Assembly (NCBI GenBank): GCA_030696545.1
Contig: JAUYSA010000497.1
Location: 1-8,811, forward strand
Source: Hyphomonadaceae bacterium
Lineage (GTDB): Bacteria; Pseudomonadota; Alphaproteobacteria; Caulobacterales; Hyphomonadaceae
Direction: 5' to 3'
Length of the DNA: 8,811 nt
The position numbers and the translations under genes are program-made. Below, one piece after another: positions 6,635 to 8,811 of the stretch. How positions within the stretch are numbered: the first letter of the stretch is position 1; each line of letters opens with the position of its first letter. Under the pieces are notes generated by a model that was given only the letters and a program-made list of their open reading frames with translations, was not told the origin of the DNA and searched no databases.

Positions 6635-7003
6635 ATGATCGGCTACACCACGATCGGCGCGGCGGACATCGGCAGGGCATTGGAATTCTACGATGCGTTT
6701 CTCGCCGAACTCGGCGGCAAGCGCGTGATGGAGCTGTCCCACGGCCAGCTCTACGGCTTCGCGCAGGGCCCGTTGTTCGGCGTGACCAAACCGTATGACG
6801 GCCAGACGCAGAATTGCGGCAATGGCAACATGATCGCTCTGCGCTGCTCCTCCAAAGAAAAAGTCGACGCCCTTCACGCCAAGGCCCTGTCTCTTGGCGG
6901 CAAGGATGAGGGCGCACCGGGAGATCGCGGCGGCGGCTTCTACGGCGCCTATTTCCGCGACCTGGACGGCAACAAGCTCTGCGTCTTCACGATGGGCGGC
7001 TGA
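6635..7003 (+). CDS. VOC family protein, second of a tandem pair
   Basis: The 122-residue product is a paralogue of the preceding gene, with about half the residues identical: shared blocks include ALEFYD, GGKR, SKEKV and YFRDLDGNKLC. It also has Tyr4 and the Cys in NKLC where metal-binding VOC enzymes carry His and Glu. The pair could act as separate homodimers or as a heterodimer, since VOC modules work in pairs. The start is fixed by AAGGAA 5 nt upstream and by alignment with the paralogue. The SD lies within an 11-bp hairpin. The GFA-type gene starts 24 nt after the stop, so the two are probably co-transcribed. Confidence 0.87.
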   Translation: MIGYTTIGAADIGRALEFYDAFLAELGGKRVMELSHGQLYGFAQGPLFGVTKPYDGQTQNCGNGNMIALRCSSKEKVDALHAKALSLGGKDEGAPGDRGGGFYGAYFRDLDGNKLCVFTMGG

Positions 7004-7027
7004 AGCTTCTCTGAAGGAGCGCCACCG

Positions 7028-7441
7028 ATGCAGACGCGAACAGCCTCATGCTCGTGCGGACAGCTGCAGATCCAGGTTGCGGGCGAACCGCTGGGCACAG
7101 GTATCTGCCACTGCCTGGCATGCCAGCGCCGAACGGGTAGCGTATTTGCGACTCTGGCCGCCTTCGCTCCACCCTGGCGCGTGACCGGCAATGCGACGGA
7201 ATACGCGCATGTTGGGGACCACGGCTCGCACTACATTTTCCGCTTCTGTCCGGTCTGCGGCAGCTCCGTATTCCACACCGAGACAGGCCGGGAAGATACG
7301 CACGTCATGGTGGCGGTCGGCGCCTTCGCGGACCCGAACTTTCCGCCGCCCGGAGATTCAATCTATGACAAGCGGCGGCACAGCTGGGTGGAACTGCCGC
7401 CGGGAATCACGACCTGCGCGGAAGATCCCGACTATCCATGA
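7028..7441 (+). CDS. GFA family zinc protein (formaldehyde-activating enzyme-like/CENP-V domain)
   Basis: This 137-residue protein shows the seven-cysteine zinc pattern of the GFA/CENP-V family: Cys8 and Cys10 (CSCG), Cys27, Cys29 and Cys32 (CHCLAC), and Cys74 and Cys77 (CPVCGS). It matches the family length for a single domain. The founding member, Gfa, was proposed to speed the adduct of formaldehyde with glutathione, but most members have no proven activity, so the function here is open. ATG at 7028 has AAGGAG 8 nt upstream. It follows the second VOC gene by 24 nt. Association with glyoxalase-fold proteins hints at aldehyde or thiol-adduct chemistry, which is inference only. Confidence 0.9.
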   Translation: MQTRTASCSCGQLQIQVAGEPLGTGICHCLACQRRTGSVFATLAAFAPPWRVTGNATEYAHVGDHGSHYIFRFCPVCGSSVFHTETGREDTHVMVAVGAFADPNFPPPGDSIYDKRRHSWVELPPGITTCAEDPDYP

Positions 7442-7500
7442 CGCATCTTGGCTGACTTGACGCGACAGCCTAGCTTCGGCCGAGACGCTGGAGACACGCC

Positions 7501-7779
7501 ATGCCCCTGCACGCCCAGATACTCTGCATCGGCGGGAATGTGCTCTTCGCCCTGTTCTTCCTTATCGGCGCGGGCGCCGGGCTGAGCGAGGGCAGCTATT
7601 CGATGGCTTTCGTGATGATCGTACTCGCTGTGGCGGCTGGCTACAGCGTGTGGGTGCTGGCCAAGTTCCGGCACTATCTCGACGCCGAAGCGGTGATGGA
7701 GCGCGAACTGAACATCGAGCGGATGCGCGAAGAGATCGACGTGCTCAAGGCCAACAACAAGCCCGAACCGCAACCCTGA
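7501..7779 (+). CDS. Small two-helix inner-membrane protein, function unknown
   Basis: The 92-residue product has two likely membrane helices, about residues 7-28 and 35-56. A charged segment (57-87) follows that looks helical and could form a coiled coil (VMERELNIERMREEIDVLKAN), with a proline-rich end. I do not recognise the family. The short connection between helices (SEGSYS) suggests a hairpin with the charged tail in the cytoplasm. CTGGAG lies about 10 nt before ATG. It lies 59 nt after the GFA gene and may share its transcript or use a weak promoter in the gap. A terminator follows immediately. Confidence 0.75.
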   Translation: MPLHAQILCIGGNVLFALFFLIGAGAGLSEGSYSMAFVMIVLAVAAGYSVWVLAKFRHYLDAEAVMERELNIERMREEIDVLKANNKPEPQP

Positions 7780-7786
7780 AACAGAA

Positions 7787-7815
7787 CGAGCCGCGCTTTC
7801 GCGCGGCTCGCTTTT
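7787..7815 (+). terminator. Intrinsic terminator between convergent genes
   Basis: CGAGCCGCGC (7787-7796) and GCGCGGCTCG (7801-7810) form a perfect 10-bp stem with a TTTC loop, followed by CTTTTATT. It ends the plus-strand unit 7 nt after the stop at 7779. It may also serve the convergent minus-strand gene that ends at 7833, although the T-tract on that side is poorer. Confidence 0.88.
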
Positions 7816-7832
7816 ATTCTTCGCCCCGGCAA

Positions 7833-8540
7833 TCAGCCGCCCGTTAGAGCGCCCTGTTTGCGGGCAAGGCTGTCGAGAGCGGAACGCGCCTCGGGGTCAG
7901 CCCCACCACCATTGCCGCCGCCGCCCGGAGCATTCGGACGGTCGCCATCGGGACGCCGGCGGCCACGGCGGCGGCGGCCACGGCCGGCGCCTTCCGTATT
8001 GCCCTGCTGGTCATCCTGCTGGCCGCCAGACGCTTCGACTTCGTCGCGTTCGGCGCTTTCGTTGGTGTTGTTATTGTTATTGCCGCCGCCGTCGGAATCA
8101 CCGTCGTCGTCGCCATCGTCAGCGTCGTTCGACTGATCGTCCATGACCTTGAGCGAATCCTGCGAGTCGCCGTGCTGCTGCATGCCAATGTCAGAATGCT
8201 GCACCGAGACGCCATCGCCGGGCTGCTGGCCCTGCTGCATGCCGCCTTCGCCATTCTGCTGCGCCAGCAGACGGTCGCGCGGCATCGAGGCCGCCATCAC
8301 GCGATAATAGTGCTCGGCGTGCTGGAGAAGCGCCTCGTACTTCACGCGGTCTCCGCCCGATTGGGCGTCGCGTGCGTACTGTGCGTACTTCTCGTAAATC
8401 TGCGCGGCCGTGCCACGGATCTTTACGTCCGGCCCGCTGCTCTCCAGCGATCGGTTGCCGTGGTTGTGGTTGTTACCGCCGCCGCCACTGCCGCCGCCAC
8501 CGCCGCCGGGCTTGCGCCCGCGCCCCCGCTGACGCTTCAT
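7833..8540 (-). CDS. DUF4167 domain-containing low-complexity protein
   Basis: The 235-residue product starts with an Arg/Gly-rich segment (KRQRGRGRKP) and glycine and Asn/His runs. The conserved block is at residues 30-83: NRSLESSGPDVKIRG, then a helical region with EKYAQYARDAQ and LLQHAEHYYRVMAA, which I recognise as DUF4167. The remainder is low complexity: Gln/Gly-rich (about 94-120), Asp- and Asn-rich (about 132-160), an Arg cluster (about 186-196) and a Gly/Asn stretch near the end. The family is largely alphaproteobacterial and of unknown function. The Arg/Gly composition suggests nucleic-acid binding or a disordered scaffold, which is inference. ATG at 8540 is preceded by AGGGATGG. 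prmC lies upstream on the same strand, a common neighbour of this family. Confidence 0.9.
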   Translation of the reverse strand: MKRQRGRGRKPGGGGGGSGGGGNNHNHGNRSLESSGPDVKIRGTAAQIYEKYAQYARDAQSGGDRVKYEALLQHAEHYYRVMAASMPRDRLLAQQNGEGGMQQGQQPGDGVSVQHSDIGMQQHGDSQDSLKVMDDQSNDADDGDDDGDSDGGGNNNNNTNESAERDEVEASGGQQDDQQGNTEGAGRGRRRRGRRRPDGDRPNAPGGGGNGGGADPEARSALDSLARKQGALTGG

Positions 8541-8741
8541 ATAACCATCCCTGATCTTCAGAGTATTCGCCCCAGTTGGACGGAGTTGGGGTCTGCCATT
8601 TGCAAACCCAACCGGACGCTTGGCTGATCACACAGATCAAAATCCATGAATCGCCTGCAGTCCGTCGATGAAGACGCTAGCCTGTTTGAAACGCCCCGCC
8701 AAGTGATTTCCTGAGGAAATTCCGGGGGCGTCGGTTATGGT
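8541..8741 (-). other. Long intergenic/leader region between prmC and the DUF4167 gene
   Basis: These 201 nt hold no gene that I can support. They contain several small palindromes: CCCCA/TGGGG (8570-8591), TGATC/GATCA (8625-8639) and ATTTCC/GGAAAT (8706-8720). A possible minus-strand promoter lies at 8674-8702. If that promoter is used, the DUF4167 mRNA has a leader of roughly 125 nt. Confidence 0.5.
8674..8702 (-). promoter_or_regulatory. Possible promoter of the DUF4167 gene
   Basis: Read on the minus strand, TTGGCG (8702-8697) and TAGCGT (8679-8674) are separated by 17 nt. The -35 is good and the -10 is mediocre. It lies between the prmC stop and the DUF4167 start. The ATTTCC/GGAAAT palindrome sits just upstream of the -35 box. 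Confidence 0.35.
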
Positions 8742-8811
8742 TTACGGGGCAGCTGAGCCCCTGCGACCGAATGCAGCGCGTTCGATGCCTGCGAGGTCAC
8801 GATAAACCTCG
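8742..8811 (-). CDS. prmC: C-terminal end of peptide chain release factor methyltransferase PrmC (partial)
   Basis: On the minus strand, the frame entering at the window edge reads EVYRDLAGIERAAFG and ends at TAA (8744-8742), 22 codons in all. The D-L-A-G-x-x-R ending is typical of the PrmC/HemK C-terminus, and a DUF4167 gene downstream is its common alphaproteobacterial neighbour. PrmC methylates the GGQ glutamine of release factors 1 and 2. The call rests on a short match plus synteny. Confidence 0.75.
   Translation of the reverse strand, partial: EVYRDLAGIERAAFGRRGSAAP

Noticed and set aside
8625..8639. TGATC-N5-GATCA as an FNR/CRP-type site
   Set aside because: Half-sites resemble TTGAT/ATCA, but the spacing is wrong for FNR and the TGTGA/TCACA core of CRP is absent.
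1..8811. CRISPR array, tRNA, rRNA, insertion sequence or phage gene
   Set aside because: No regularly spaced repeats, no tRNA-like cloverleaf, no rRNA-like stretch and no transposase or integrase motif were seen on either strand.

Overview
The window looks like a GC-rich alphaproteobacterial chromosome segment. The best evidence is the end of prmC followed by a DUF4167 gene, an arrangement I recall as typical of alphaproteobacteria. A long structured leader before an ornithine decarboxylase gene and a dispersed palindromic repeat of the CTTCGAGACG / CCTCAGGATGAGG kind agree with this. The family (Hyphomicrobiales, Caulobacterales or Hyphomonadaceae) cannot be fixed from sequence alone.

Layout. 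Positions 1-2318 (minus) hold most of a two-domain M16 zinc peptidase, probably an exported lipoprotein, cut by the left edge. Upstream of it on the same strand is a GuaD-like nucleoside deaminase (2388-2939). A divergent intergenic region follows, with a good sigma70-type promoter (3116-3144) and a leader of about 180 nt rich in hairpins. It feeds a fold-type III PLP ornithine/lysine decarboxylase (about 3332-4552) that ends in a strong terminator. A second unit carries a deoxyhypusine-synthase-like enzyme (4740-5828) with its own terminator. A 304-nt gap then holds a pair of exactly matching inverted repeats (5913-6057). Next come two tandem paralogous VOC proteins (6188-6559 and 6635-7003), a GFA-type zinc protein (7028-7441) and a small two-helix membrane protein (7501-7779), closed by a terminator. 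On the minus strand are a low-complexity DUF4167 protein (7833-8540) and the last 22 codons of prmC (8742-8811).

How the genes fit together. The decarboxylase and the DHS-like enzyme form a polyamine block. The first would make putrescine (or cadaverine), and the second would transfer an aminobutyl group using NAD. Bacteria have no eIF5A, so the acceptor is probably a free amine rather than a protein. The VOC-VOC-GFA genes may be a small co-expressed cluster related to aldehyde or thiol chemistry, but this rests on family membership only. The M16 and deaminase genes are on one strand 69 nt apart and may be co-transcribed without an obvious functional link.

The most interesting structure is regulatory: the speF-type leader with a five-codon upstream ORF and a start-codon hairpin, and an 11-bp hairpin that buries the ribosome binding site of the second VOC gene.
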